From the NCBI GenBank assembly GCA_023428025.1, contig JAEYZN010000036.1:62001-126000 (forward strand): a stretch of 64,000 nt of DNA, read 5' to 3'. This document shows, piece by piece, positions 32,416-40,169 of the stretch (position 1 is the first letter of the stretch; every line of letters starts with the position of its first letter). The position numbers were made by a program, and so were the translations under genes. Source of the stretch: Bacillota bacterium (GTDB taxonomy: Bacteria; Bacillota; Clostridia; Christensenellales; SZUA-584). The notes beneath the pieces are model-generated. The model was not told where the DNA came from. It made no database searches and was given only the letters and a program-made list of their open reading frames with translations.

Positions 32416-32634
32416 TTACCGGGCTGTGAAAAAGCCCTCGACCCAATTGTCTTCGTCAATGCGATATTCATCAATGTAAAAACATTCAACAGGATGGTCC
32501 TTAAAACCCGGCGCGTTCTTCAACCTTTCAACTGCCGCTTTTGCCGAATCATGACTCGAATATACACCGATAAACTTGACTTCATCCTCTTCGTTTAATT
32601 GATAGCAATGCTGAAGAACATATACAAATTCCAT
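32416..32634 (-). CDS. DUF7336-like small protein
   Basis: A 72-residue soluble protein with alternating strands and one helix: FVYVLQHCYQL, EVKFIGVYSSHDSAKAAVERL, then PGFKDHPVECFYIDEYRID and a closing W-x-EGF. This pattern (immediate report of Y-V-L-Q-H and I-G-V-Y-S-S) is the DUF7336 family, which has no known function. It is convergent with the thioesterase gene and not part of an obvious operon. Confidence 0.75.
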   Translation of the reverse strand: MEFVYVLQHCYQLNEEDEVKFIGVYSSHDSAKAAVERLKNAPGFKDHPVECFYIDEYRIDEDNWVEGFFTAR

Positions 32635-32718
32635 GTGCCGTCACCTTTAATATATAATTATTTCAGAAAAGCGAGGCCGCGTCATTCTCCTGGCGCGGCC
32701 CTTCTGTATACTATGAAC

Positions 32719-32886
32719 CTATCTCCTGTGCGTTGCGGCATATATCGCCGCCGTCACGATGCCCGCCACCAGCAGCAGCGCCACCACGATGAACAGCACG
32801 GCCATCAGCCGAAACAGCAGGCCCAGCAGCACCCACAGCACCAGCAGCGCACAGAACGTGAAGAGTATCGCTTTGACTGTGTTCAT
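32719..32886 (-). CDS. small two-helix membrane protein
   Basis: A 55-residue, almost wholly hydrophobic protein (VKAILFTFCALLVLWVLLG, LMAVLFIVVALLLVAGIVTAA) with a basic end (ATHRR). The ATG overlaps the stop of the nitroreductase gene (TAATG), and GGGGAGG lies just upstream inside that gene, so translation is coupled. The function is unknown. It is too small for enzymatic activity; a stress-type membrane peptide is possible. Confidence 0.7.
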   Translation of the reverse strand: MNTVKAILFTFCALLVLWVLLGLLFRLMAVLFIVVALLLVAGIVTAAIYAATHRR

Positions 32887-33503
32887 TAAGCCTCCCCAGT
32901 GTCGTGACGCACCAGCAGCCGCGGCGGTATGGGCGATATCTCCTTCTCTCCCGGCGCGGCTGTCGGGCGGCCAAACGGCATCTGCGCGATCAGCTCCCAG
33001 CTCTGCGGCACGTTCCACCGCTTTTTCACCGCGTCGTCGATTACCGGGTTATAATGCTGCAGCGACGCGCCGAGGCCTTCCGCCTCCAGCGCCGACCATA
33101 TCACAAACTGGTGCATCGCGTTGGAATGCTGCGCCCAGAGGGTGAATTTTTCCGCGTACAGCGGGAACTGGGCGACCAGCGCGCCCACCGCGTCCTTGTC
33201 CACAAAATAAAGCACCGTGCCATAGCCCGCCGCAAAGCAGGAGTTGATCTTGTCCTCCGTCTCGGCGAACCGCTCCGGCTTGGTTAGGGGACGAAGCGCG
33301 TCCAACGTCAGCTGCCATAATGTTTTATGCGCCTCGCCGAACAGCAGCAGCAGCCGAGTGGTCTGCGAGTTGTACGGCGACGGTACGTGCCTCAGCGCGT
33401 CCGCCGTGATCTGTGTGATGCGCGCCTCGGACACGATGGGCGTATCGTCGATGGTGTATATGCTGCGCCGTCCCTGCACAGCGCTCCAAAAATTCTTGTC
33501 CAT
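32886..33503 (-). CDS. nitroreductase family protein
   Basis: A 205-residue FMN-dependent oxidoreductase of the fungal Frm2/Hbn1-like branch. Seen: an FMN-binding RRSIYTID motif near the N-terminus, SPYNSQTTRLLLLFG, the YGTVLYFVD core strand, FVIWSALEAEGLGASLQHYN and the C-terminal QMPFGRP. It probably reduces nitro compounds or lipid-derived carbonyls using NAD(P)H. ATG 33503 follows AGGAGGCGG. It is first in a two-gene unit with the small membrane protein and lies 72 bp after sigE on the same strand. Confidence 0.88.
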   Translation of the reverse strand: MDKNFWSAVQGRRSIYTIDDTPIVSEARITQITADALRHVPSPYNSQTTRLLLLFGEAHKTLWQLTLDALRPLTKPERFAETEDKINSCFAAGYGTVLYFVDKDAVGALVAQFPLYAEKFTLWAQHSNAMHQFVIWSALEAEGLGASLQHYNPVIDDAVKKRWNVPQSWELIAQMPFGRPTAAPGEKEISPIPPRLLVRHDTGEA

Positions 33504-33575
33504 AATCCGCCTCCTGTTAAGGTAAATACTCCCTTTCAGTATACCCCCGGAGTACGTGTCATACAATATGTTAAT

Positions 33576-34289
33576 TCATACTATTTTACTTATCTCAGTT
33601 TTCAATTGCTTGATAATGCGCTTTTCCAGCCGCGATATGTAGGACTGCGATATGCCTAAACAGTCGGCCACCTGCTTCTGGGTACGCTCTTTCTGCCCGT
33701 TCAGGCCAAAACGCATCTCCATGATGACCTTCTCCCGGTCACACAGCTTGGCGATGCAGGCCTGCATCAGATCTTTCTCGACGCCACCCTCGATCTCGGT
33801 GTACACCACGTCCGGCTCAGTGCCCAGTATGTCGGACAGCAACAGCTCATTGCCGTCCCAGTCCACGTTGAGTGGCTCGTCGAACGACACCTCGAACCGC
33901 AGCCGCGCGTTGCGCCGCAGGTACATCAGTATCTCGTTTTCGATACAGCGCGAGGCGTAGGTCGCCAGCTTGATGTTTTTATCCACGTCAAAGGTGTTCA
34001 CCGCCTTGATGAGCCCGATGGTGCCGATGGAGATGAGGTCCTCGATCCCGATGCCGGTGTTCTCGAACTTGCGCGCGATGTACACGACGAGCCGCAGGTT
34101 GCGTTCAATCAGCGCGCGCCGCACCGTCTTGTCGCCCTTGCCCAGCAGCCGGAGCAGCGTGTCCTCCTCCTCGCGGGACAGCGGCGGGGGAAGCGCCTCG
34201 CTGCCGCCGATATACGCCGCCCAATCGCTCAGCCTCAGCCGCAGCATCACCCATGCCGCCAGTTTGCGCACCCACATCGCCGTCTTCAT
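33576..34289 (-). CDS. sigE: sporulation sigma factor sigma-E (pro-protein)
   Basis: A 237-residue mother-cell sigma factor. A hydrophobic/basic pro-sequence of about 29 residues ([19 protein letters not shown]) ends before [13 protein letters not shown], where SpoIIGA cuts. Region 2 ([36 protein letters not shown]) and region 4 ([22 protein letters not shown]) are intact. ATG 34289 follows AAAGGAG by 7 bp. It overlaps the 3' end of spoIIGA by 185 bp. The sigG gene that usually follows is not here; nitroreductase is next. Confidence 0.96.
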   Translation of the reverse strand: MKTAMWVRKLAAWVMLRLRLSDWAAYIGGSEALPPPLSREEEDTLLRLLGKGDKTVRRALIERNLRLVVYIARKFENTGIGIEDLISIGTIGLIKAVNTFDVDKNIKLATYASRCIENEILMYLRRNARLRFEVSFDEPLNVDWDGNELLLSDILGTEPDVVYTEIEGGVEKDLMQACIAKLCDREKVIMEMRFGLNGQKERTQKQVADCLGISQSYISRLEKRIIKQLKTEISKIV

Positions 34290-35142
34290 TTTGTGCTCCT
34301 TTCTCAAGCTCATCCATCAATGTGCTGCCAATGATCGCGCCGCAGCCATCCGTCAGCGGCCTTCGCGCAAGGCACACCACCGCGCGCGCCTTTGCCGCCG
34401 CTCCCTTCACAGCCACGCCGTCTATCTCGATGCCTGTCAATATCCCGCCGCCCGACGCTGTGTCCAGCGGGATAATGCGCAGCCTGTCGGTCTCCGGTGC
34501 GCCGCGTCCTTCCAGCAGCGCCAGCAATTCCGGCTCCAGCAGCACTTGCGCCGCCGTATGGCTTAAAAAAATCACGCTCAGCCCGGTAAAGGGCTCCCGC
34601 GCGAGATTGCCCGTGTCGATAAACGCTTTTGTTTCCGCGCGCCGCGCGCCCATTTCCAGCCGGATGAGCGTGGTGTGAGCCATTCGCTGACGCGTCCGTC
34701 CTTCGATGCGCGCCAGCAGGCCTGTGACAGCCGCGCCTGTGAGCAGCCCCAGAAGAATAGCCCGGGCGGGCGGGCGGACAATCATGACGCCGCCCGCTGT
34801 CATCGTTTCACCATACGCTGCCGCTACGGCATATACCGCACCGGCCAGCGCGAATGACGCCGCCCAGAACGCGCAGACGCTTCTCCACGCACCCCTCTCG
34901 CCCCGTGCCCAAAACGCGATAAACCCCATCGCGAGGCCCACAAACACCCGGATGGGCAGCATCGCCGCCGCCGTCACGCCGAACGCGACACACGCGTAAA
35001 TGCCGCCCGCCGCCGCCGCCAGCACATACCGCCCCCATCGCCTGGTTGCCCGAGTCAGCTGAGATGCCAGCAGTATGATCAGCAAATTGACAATGAAATT
35101 GTCCAGAAAGACCAGCTCAACATAGACCTTTTGCAACCTCAT
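34105..35142 (-). CDS. spoIIGA: sigma-E processing peptidase SpoIIGA
   Basis: A membrane aspartic protease that activates pro-sigma-E. The N-terminal half has five membrane helices starting [20 protein letters not shown]. The protease domain carries the catalytic Asp in [16 protein letters not shown] and a closing [15 protein letters not shown]. After that point (about residue 285) the frame continues 60 codons into sigE, giving a Gly/Arg-rich tail unlike SpoIIGA. The family normally ends near here, so a stop codon may have been lost. The ATG at 35142 has GAGGG upstream. Confidence 0.92.
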   Translation of the reverse strand: MRLQKVYVELVFLDNFIVNLLIILLASQLTRATRRWGRYVLAAAAGGIYACVAFGVTAAAMLPIRVFVGLAMGFIAFWARGERGAWRSVCAFWAASFALAGAVYAVAAAYGETMTAGGVMIVRPPARAILLGLLTGAAVTGLLARIEGRTRQRMAHTTLIRLEMGARRAETKAFIDTGNLAREPFTGLSVIFLSHTAAQVLLEPELLALLEGRGAPETDRLRIIPLDTASGGGILTGIEIDGVAVKGAAAKARAVVCLARRPLTDGCGAIIGSTLMDELEKGAQNEDGDVGAQTGGMGDAAAEAERLGGVYRRQRGASPAAVPRGGGHAAPAAGQGRQDGAARAD

Positions 35143-35312
35143 CAGACCCTCATCCTGTGATGGGCATATTATATAGTTACTGTCAGTCGATATATTGTAG
35201 AACCGCGCGGGGCAAAAAAAATAATATGGCGAAACGGGCGGCTTTCCGGTCGCCGTATGTCGGGCAGATACGCGTTCAAATGCGGGAAACATGCGGAAAT
35301 TATGCGCACATC

Positions 35313-35336
35313 AAAAACACCCGCCTGTTTGGCGGG
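35313..35336 (-). terminator. terminator of the gerM-to-GGDEF operon
   Basis: On the minus strand CCCGCC, 5 nt loop, GGCGGG, then TGTTTTTG, 50 bp after the GGDEF gene. Confidence 0.8.
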
Positions 35337-35388
35337 CGCATTGTGTGCGACAAAAAAATCGTATATGAAGGGCGTTGGCCGGCTCCGG

Positions 35389-36432
35389 TCAGCCCGCCTT
35401 TGCGTCGGTGCTTTTCTCGAACTTTTGCTGGGCCAGCCGCCTGTCGGCCAGCTCGATGATTTCGCCCGCCTCCCGGCATTCAGAGCGCCGCACGCTGCAT
35501 TGGCTCACCGTGGCCTCGGTGTGCGCCAAGGTCTCCTTCACGGCCTTGTCCAGGCGTTCAATGATGGAGTTGGCGCTTTTCGGGTCGGCATCCGTCAGCA
35601 ATATCAGGAACTCGTCGTCGCCGGAGCGAATGGCATAGTCGGTGGAGCGGATGTTCTGGCGGATGCACGCGGCGATATCCTGCAGCACGCCGTCGCCAAA
35701 CGCGCGCCCGTGCTCGGTGTTCAGTTGCTTGAGCTTGTCCACATCCAGCATCAGCACCATGTAATCGTGGTTGTTCTTTTTGTAAGTTTCCTCGCTCAGC
35801 GCCGTCACCTGCGTCATCACGCGGCGGCACAGCACGCCGGTCAGCTCATCCGTCACGGCGCTGCCCAACACCTCGTCGCTGAACTTATCGTATCTCTTCA
35901 GCAGCATCAGCAGGAAAAACGGCACCAGCGCCAGCGTCGCGGCATAGCCGACGGCGGCATTGATCACCAGCACCGCCTGATCCGTCCCCCAGGCCAGATA
36001 GACGGTATTCGCCGTCAGCGCCAGCAGCAGTGCCACATACGCGCCCAGCAGCACGTCGCGCCGCCGTTTGAAGTGAGACAGCAATATGACCATGATGAAT
36101 ACCACCGACAGGTAGGGCGTGCTGCCCAAAAGCCCGTTGAAGGTGAACCAGTTGACAGGTGTATACACAAAGCAGAAAAACACAGTGGGGATCATGCAGG
36201 CCGTGTCGTTGGACACCAGCCCCGCATGCTTCATGGGCAGCACCAGCGCCATGCACGCCAGCGCCGCGATGTACAAAAACATGGGCAGCTGCTGGGCGGT
36301 GGCTGCCGTCACCGCGATACCGACAGCGCAACAAACCGTGCTGGCAACCAGCAGCCCCTTGCGCAGGAACGTGCGCAAGGTATCATAATGGCGTTGTTTA
36401 TACAGTTCTATAAGCCGTGTTCCGTTATCCAT
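35389..36432 (-). CDS. membrane GGDEF protein (diguanylate cyclase-like)
   Basis: A 347-residue protein. About six membrane helices (residues 25-180) form the sensor part, followed by a GGDEF domain (about 190-335). The active loop reads RSGDDEF, so the second Gly of GGDEF is Asp. LDVDKLKQLN (metal/nucleotide site) and the inhibitory-site RxxD (RSTD, five residues before the loop) are kept. It may therefore be a weak or inactive cyclase that still binds c-di-GMP. It is last in the gerM operon, 26 bp after the VOC gene, with GGAGGGG before the ATG. Confidence 0.88.
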   Translation of the reverse strand: MDNGTRLIELYKQRHYDTLRTFLRKGLLVASTVCCAVGIAVTAATAQQLPMFLYIAALACMALVLPMKHAGLVSNDTACMIPTVFFCFVYTPVNWFTFNGLLGSTPYLSVVFIMVILLSHFKRRRDVLLGAYVALLLALTANTVYLAWGTDQAVLVINAAVGYAATLALVPFFLLMLLKRYDKFSDEVLGSAVTDELTGVLCRRVMTQVTALSEETYKKNNHDYMVLMLDVDKLKQLNTEHGRAFGDGVLQDIAACIRQNIRSTDYAIRSGDDEFLILLTDADPKSANSIIERLDKAVKETLAHTEATVSQCSVRRSECREAGEIIELADRRLAQQKFEKSTDAKAG

Positions 36433-36458
36433 TCCAACCCCTCCTGACAGATATATCG

Positions 36459-36929
36459 TCAGGAGCTTAGGAAATGTTTAACATAATTTTGATCAATCCC
36501 AGTCTTTTTTGCAACTTCTTCCACAGTCATGCCAACTTGGCGCAGCCTTCGGCAGAAAGCGGGCATGCTCTCGCCCAGCTCTACAAGGTTGCCGTCCGGG
36601 TCAAAGAAGCGCAGCGTGCGCTGCCCCCAGTTTTCTTCGATCATGCCGTGCGCCAGCATCACGCCCATGGCGGTCACGCGGGCGGCCTGCGCGTCAAAAT
36701 CCTCCGCCTCAAAGCACAGCTCCAGTGCGGCGTTGCCCTCGCAGTCCGTCCTGTCCAGCGCCTTGCGCACCGGGTGCCCTTGCACCGGATACCAGATGGA
36801 AAGGCCGCACTCAAACTGCACGCAGCCGCCGAAACCATATTTGACCTTCTGCCCCAGCACATTCTCGTAAAAGCGACGCATCAAATCAAAGTGCTCTGTC
36901 ACCAGCACCGCCGATGAATAAGAGATCAT
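36459..36929 (-). CDS. VOC family protein with short HTH-like tail
   Basis: A 156-residue glyoxalase/bleomycin-resistance fold protein. The two beta-alpha-beta-beta-beta units are at about 5-60 (LVTEHFDLMRRFYENVLGQ) and 68-120 (ELCFEAEDFD, LRFFDPDGNLVELGE). The end (about 122-156: RRLRQVGMTVEEVAKKTGIDQNYVKHFL) looks like a helix-turn-helix appended to the enzyme domain, which is uncommon. A metal site is not certain, as a His is missing at the usual first position. It lies 12 bp after the phosphoesterase gene in the gerM operon. Confidence 0.82.
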   Translation of the reverse strand: MISYSSAVLVTEHFDLMRRFYENVLGQKVKYGFGGCVQFECGLSIWYPVQGHPVRKALDRTDCEGNAALELCFEAEDFDAQAARVTAMGVMLAHGMIEENWGQRTLRFFDPDGNLVELGESMPAFCRRLRQVGMTVEEVAKKTGIDQNYVKHFLSS

Positions 36930-36941
36930 ATTTCCCTCCTG

Positions 36942-37415
36942 TTATAGCCGCACGGTCGTTGTGCGGAAAGTGCCTTGATCGAGCGTCAACAGCCCCACGG
37001 AGGGCCGCAGGTCCCGGGGTTCCCCCAGGCTGCCCGGATTGAAAAGCAGGACATTTTGATAGTATTGCTCGGCCGGTATGTGCGTATGTCCGAACAGCGC
37101 GACGTTGGCTTCCGCCTCTATCGCATACAGTCCCAGATTGAGTAATGACGATTTCACATTCTGCCGGTGGCCGTGCACCGCGAGCAGGCGCACGCCCTCG
37201 ATGGTGAGCAGCAGCTCCGGCTCCGCGCTGGATGCGATATCGCAGTTGCCGCGTACCGCGTACACCGTCTTGGGCGTCATTGTCCGTATCAGCTCGGCGT
37301 CGCGGCTGTAGTCTCCCAGATGGATAATGATGTCCGCGTCGGCAAACCGGCGCAGCGCGAGCGCGATATGCGCCTTGTGGCCGTGCGTATCGGCCATGAT
37401 CAGCGCCGTTTTCAT
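36942..37415 (-). CDS. YfcE/YsnB-type metallophosphoesterase
   Basis: A 157-residue calcineurin-like phosphoesterase. Metal ligands are in MADTHGH, HLGDYSRD, RGNCD, AVHGH and FGHTHIPAE. Family members hydrolyse phosphodiesters; the natural substrate is unsettled. The ATG overlaps the rdgB stop by 4 bp (ATGA), so translation is coupled. The order rph, rdgB, phosphoesterase is the same as rph-ysnA-ysnB of Bacillus, which supports the call. Confidence 0.92.
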   Translation of the reverse strand: MKTALIMADTHGHKAHIALALRRFADADIIIHLGDYSRDAELIRTMTPKTVYAVRGNCDIASSAEPELLLTIEGVRLLAVHGHRQNVKSSLLNLGLYAIEAEANVALFGHTHIPAEQYYQNVLLFNPGSLGEPRDLRPSVGLLTLDQGTFRTTTVRL

Positions 37416-37993
37416 CGGGGCGGCAGCTTGTCCCGCAGCGCCTCCAACGCGCGCGCCCGGTGAGACAGCGTGTTCTTGATGTCAGCGGGTATTTCCGCGA
37501 AGGTTTGTCCCAGTTCCGGCTTATAAAAAAGCGGGTCGTATCCGAAACCGTTGCGGCCCGACGGCGCGAGCGCGATCTCGCCGGTCACCTCGCCGTAAGC
37601 CGTGGCGACCGTATCGCCCGACACCAGCGCCACCGCGGCCACAAACTTCGCGCGCCTGTCGGTCACGCCGTCCAGCGCGGCCAGCAGCTTTTGGTTGTTT
37701 TGCTCGTCCGTGGCGTCCTCGCCCGCGTAACGCGCCGAGTATACGCCGGGCGCGCCGCCCAGCGCCGTGACGCACAGGCCGGAATCGTCCGCCAGCGCGT
37801 CGCAGCCCGCGGCCTGCGCGGCCTCGCGTGCTTTTTTCACCGCATTCGCTTCAAAGGTGTCGCCGTCTTCCACCACGTTCAGGTTCAAGCCGATGTCTTT
37901 CAGCGACACCAGCTCGTCATAGAACCCGCCGAGTATGGCTTTGATCTCGCGGACCTTGCCCGCGTTGTTGGTCGCGATCAGCAGTCTCTTCAT
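37412..37993 (-). CDS. rdgB: XTP/dITP diphosphatase (RdgB/HAM1)
   Basis: A 193-residue house-cleaning enzyme that removes deaminated purine nucleotides (XTP, dITP, ITP). Motifs are LLIATNNAGKVREIKAIL at the N-terminus, DTFEANAVKKAREAA, ADDSGLCV with the catalytic Asp, GVYSARYAGE, and the base-binding GRNGFGYDPLF and NTLSHRARAL. The length is normal. It overlaps the upstream rph and the downstream phosphoesterase gene by 4 bp each. Confidence 0.95.
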   Translation of the reverse strand: MKRLLIATNNAGKVREIKAILGGFYDELVSLKDIGLNLNVVEDGDTFEANAVKKAREAAQAAGCDALADDSGLCVTALGGAPGVYSARYAGEDATDEQNNQKLLAALDGVTDRRAKFVAAVALVSGDTVATAYGEVTGEIALAPSGRNGFGYDPLFYKPELGQTFAEIPADIKNTLSHRARALEALRDKLPPR

Positions 37994-38703
37994 ATCCCCA
38001 GCGCCGCCTTCTGTATCCTCTGTATCTGTTCAGCGCCCGCCGAGGCATAGGTCATCAGCGCCGTGAACTCCTCCGGCGACATGGGGCGCTTCTCACCCGT
38101 GCCCTGCACCTCGATGATGCCGCCGCCGTGCGAGAGCACCACGTTGATATCCGCGTCCGCGCGGCTGTCCTCAATGTAGGCGAGGTCCAGCAGCGGCGTT
38201 CCGTTCACGATGCCGCAGCTGACCGCGGCCACGCCATCCTTCAGCAGCGGCTTTGCCAGCAGGCCTTCGGCCTTCATGCGCGCCTCGCATTCGCGTAGCG
38301 CCACGTAAGCGCCGGTGATGCCCGCCGTCCGCGTGCCGCCGTCCGCATCAATCACGTCGCAGTCCACCGTCACCGTCAAGCCGGGGATCGCCTCCAGATC
38401 GCACACGCAGCGCAGCGCCCGCCCGATCAGCCGTCCGATCTCGGTGCTGCGCCCGTCCGGGCGCTTGTTCTCCCGCGGCTTGCGCTGGGGGGTGCTGGCG
38501 GGCAGCATTGCGTATTCCGCCGTCAGCCAGCCTCGTGTCGTGTTCTCCAGAAACGGCGGCACGCCGGCCGAGAACATCGCGGTGCAAAGCACCCGCGTCT
38601 GTCCCCACGAGACCAGCGCGCTGCCGTGTGCGTTCTTCAAAAATGACTTCTCGATATGGATGGGGCGCAGCTCCCCTGCCGCGCGTCCGTCCTCCCTTTT
38701 CAT
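37990..38703 (-). CDS. rph: ribonuclease PH
   Basis: A 237-residue phosphorolytic 3'-5' exoribonuclease that trims tRNA precursors. It is recognised by SALVSWGQTRVLCTA, the phosphate-binding RDGRSTEIGRLIGRALR-like segment (here RPDGRSTEIGRLIGRALR), DCDVIDADGGTRTAGITGAYVAL and DLAYIEDSRADADINVVL. Two-residue differences from the consensus do not touch the key Arg and Asp residues. The start at 38703 fits the family (MKREDGRAAGELRPI). It lies 13 bp after gerM, as in Bacillus. Confidence 0.96.
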   Translation of the reverse strand: MKREDGRAAGELRPIHIEKSFLKNAHGSALVSWGQTRVLCTAMFSAGVPPFLENTTRGWLTAEYAMLPASTPQRKPRENKRPDGRSTEIGRLIGRALRCVCDLEAIPGLTVTVDCDVIDADGGTRTAGITGAYVALRECEARMKAEGLLAKPLLKDGVAAVSCGIVNGTPLLDLAYIEDSRADADINVVLSHGGGIIEVQGTGEKRPMSPEEFTALMTYASAGAEQIQRIQKAALGI

Positions 38704-38716
38704 CCTGTGTTTTCCT

Positions 38717-39679
38717 TTACTGCATCGTATTGATATAATCCGGGTAGGCCATCGTCGCTTCGGCCGCGCCGTTATATTCCTTCCCTTCCACCAGTATACG
38801 CACTTCCTCAATATTGTCAAATTGCATCATCGTCAGCATGATGCAGCGCAGCAGCGCCTTCTCCTTCTGGGCATCGTCCGAGATGGACGAGAATTCCTTG
38901 GAGAAGTCCACCGACGCGATACCTTCATCGTCCACATCCACGCCCAGCAGCGCCGTATCCGCCGGGAACAGGCTCTTCAGTCCGCCTTCGCCCGGCCCCT
39001 TCACCAGCTCACTCATCGCCGCAAACGCGTCCGCCTGGCCGCCCACATACGTGGTCACCGGCACGATGGCTGTGCCCGCCTCGTTCGGGAAGTAGAGCAT
39101 CAGCCGCGAGGCATTCTCCTGATCCTCCTGAGAGAGCGTGGTGGTCACGTTGAGGTCGAACGTGCCGAACGGCTGGCTGATCACGGTGCCGCAGGGCAGC
39201 TCTTCCTCAGCGCCCGCCTGCTGGATGATCACCGAGTCGATGCTCTGAAATTCCGTCAGCGTGTTGACCACGGCCACCACCTTATTGAGCTCATCCACCG
39301 CGTTCTCCGCCGTTATCGCGCCCTCGCTCAGCTTCAGTGTTGCCACGCCGTCCTTGATGGACAGGCTGACCTCAGAGCCCTCCTCGAGTATCGGGTTGAG
39401 CCCGAGATACTCCATCTCCGTGTCGGTGTCCGGGTTCGCGATCAATTGGGACACCGTCGCCGCGCCGATGCCCTCCACCCATGGGATCTGCTTCATCACA
39501 GGCACGACATATCCGTTGTCATCTTCCAGATACAGAATCGTATTTCTCAAACCTGAGTCATCCGAAACATTGGCCGCAGGTATTTCCTCGTAAGGCTCCT
39601 CCTGACCCTTATCGCCGCAGCCCGCAAAGCCGAACAGCAAAAAAATGGCCAGAAGCGCCGCAATCATTCTCTTATGCAT
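38717..39679 (-). CDS. gerM: GerM-type sporulation lipoprotein
   Basis: A 320-residue lipoprotein with signal LLAIFLLFGFAGC (lipobox Cys at 21) and two GerMN domains: about 45-165 (NTILYLEDDNGYVVPV ... LKLSEGAI) and 185-310 (RLMLYFPNEAGTAIVPVTT ... SVDFSKEFSSI). In Bacillus GerM is needed for engulfment and for building the SpoIIQ-SpoIIIA complex. It is the first gene of a six-gene operon. The ATG has GGGGAGG about 9 bp upstream. Confidence 0.93.
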   Translation of the reverse strand: MHKRMIAALLAIFLLFGFAGCGDKGQEEPYEEIPAANVSDDSGLRNTILYLEDDNGYVVPVMKQIPWVEGIGAATVSQLIANPDTDTEMEYLGLNPILEEGSEVSLSIKDGVATLKLSEGAITAENAVDELNKVVAVVNTLTEFQSIDSVIIQQAGAEEELPCGTVISQPFGTFDLNVTTTLSQEDQENASRLMLYFPNEAGTAIVPVTTYVGGQADAFAAMSELVKGPGEGGLKSLFPADTALLGVDVDDEGIASVDFSKEFSSISDDAQKEKALLRCIMLTMMQFDNIEEVRILVEGKEYNGAAEATMAYPDYINTMQ

Positions 39680-39760
39680 ATATCATTCCTCCCCGTATGC
39701 GCTTTTTATAAATATATTAGGTAGATGATACGCATATGATTTCCGCCGATGAAATTGTTA

Positions 39761-39807
39761 TTGACATGCCTAGATGTTCTATGTATCATGGGCCTAGATA
39801 ATCTAGG
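39761..39807 (+). promoter_or_regulatory. padR promoter with overlapping palindromes
   Basis: TTGACA (39761-39766), 17 bp, TATCAT (39784-39789). A perfect 15 bp palindrome CCTAGATAATCTAGG (39793-39807) lies right after the -10, and a second half-site CCTAGAT (39769-39775) lies inside the spacer. PadR autoregulation is the obvious reading. Confidence 0.85.
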
Positions 39808-39827
39808 TATACGAGGTGATAAATACC

Positions 39828-40169
39828 ATGCACAAAATCAGCAAGGGCCTGATGGCCGGTTCCACCGCACTGATGGTGCTGCATCTCATCGGAGAGCGGG
39901 ACATGTACGGCTATGAGATCGTGGGCGCGCTGGAGCAACGGTCGGGCAGCGTGTTTACGCTCAAGGAGGGCACGCTGTACCCTGTGCTGCACAGTCTGGA
40001 GCAGGGCGGCCTCGTGCAGTCTTACATACAGACGGCGGGCAGCGGCAAGCCGCGCAAGTATTACCGCATCACCAAAAAGGGCGGTGCGGCGCTGACAGAG
40101 AAAAAGGCCGAATGGTCGGTCTATACGAACAGCGTCAATCTTGTGATTGGAGAGCTGTGCCATGAATAA
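39828..40169 (+). CDS. PadR family transcriptional regulator
   Basis: A 113-residue winged-helix regulator. The family core is complete: STALMVLHLIGERDMYGYEIV, then GSVFTLKEGTLYPVLHSLEQGGLV with the recognition helix, and the wing GKPRKYYRITKKG, followed by a C-terminal dimer helix. ATG 39828 sits 8 bp after GAGGTGA; a GTG at 39816 overlaps that site. It overlaps the first SEDS-like gene by 8 bp, so the three genes are one operon, and its operators cover the promoter. Confidence 0.95.
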   Translation: MHKISKGLMAGSTALMVLHLIGERDMYGYEIVGALEQRSGSVFTLKEGTLYPVLHSLEQGGLVQSYIQTAGSGKPRKYYRITKKGGAALTEKKAEWSVYTNSVNLVIGELCHE

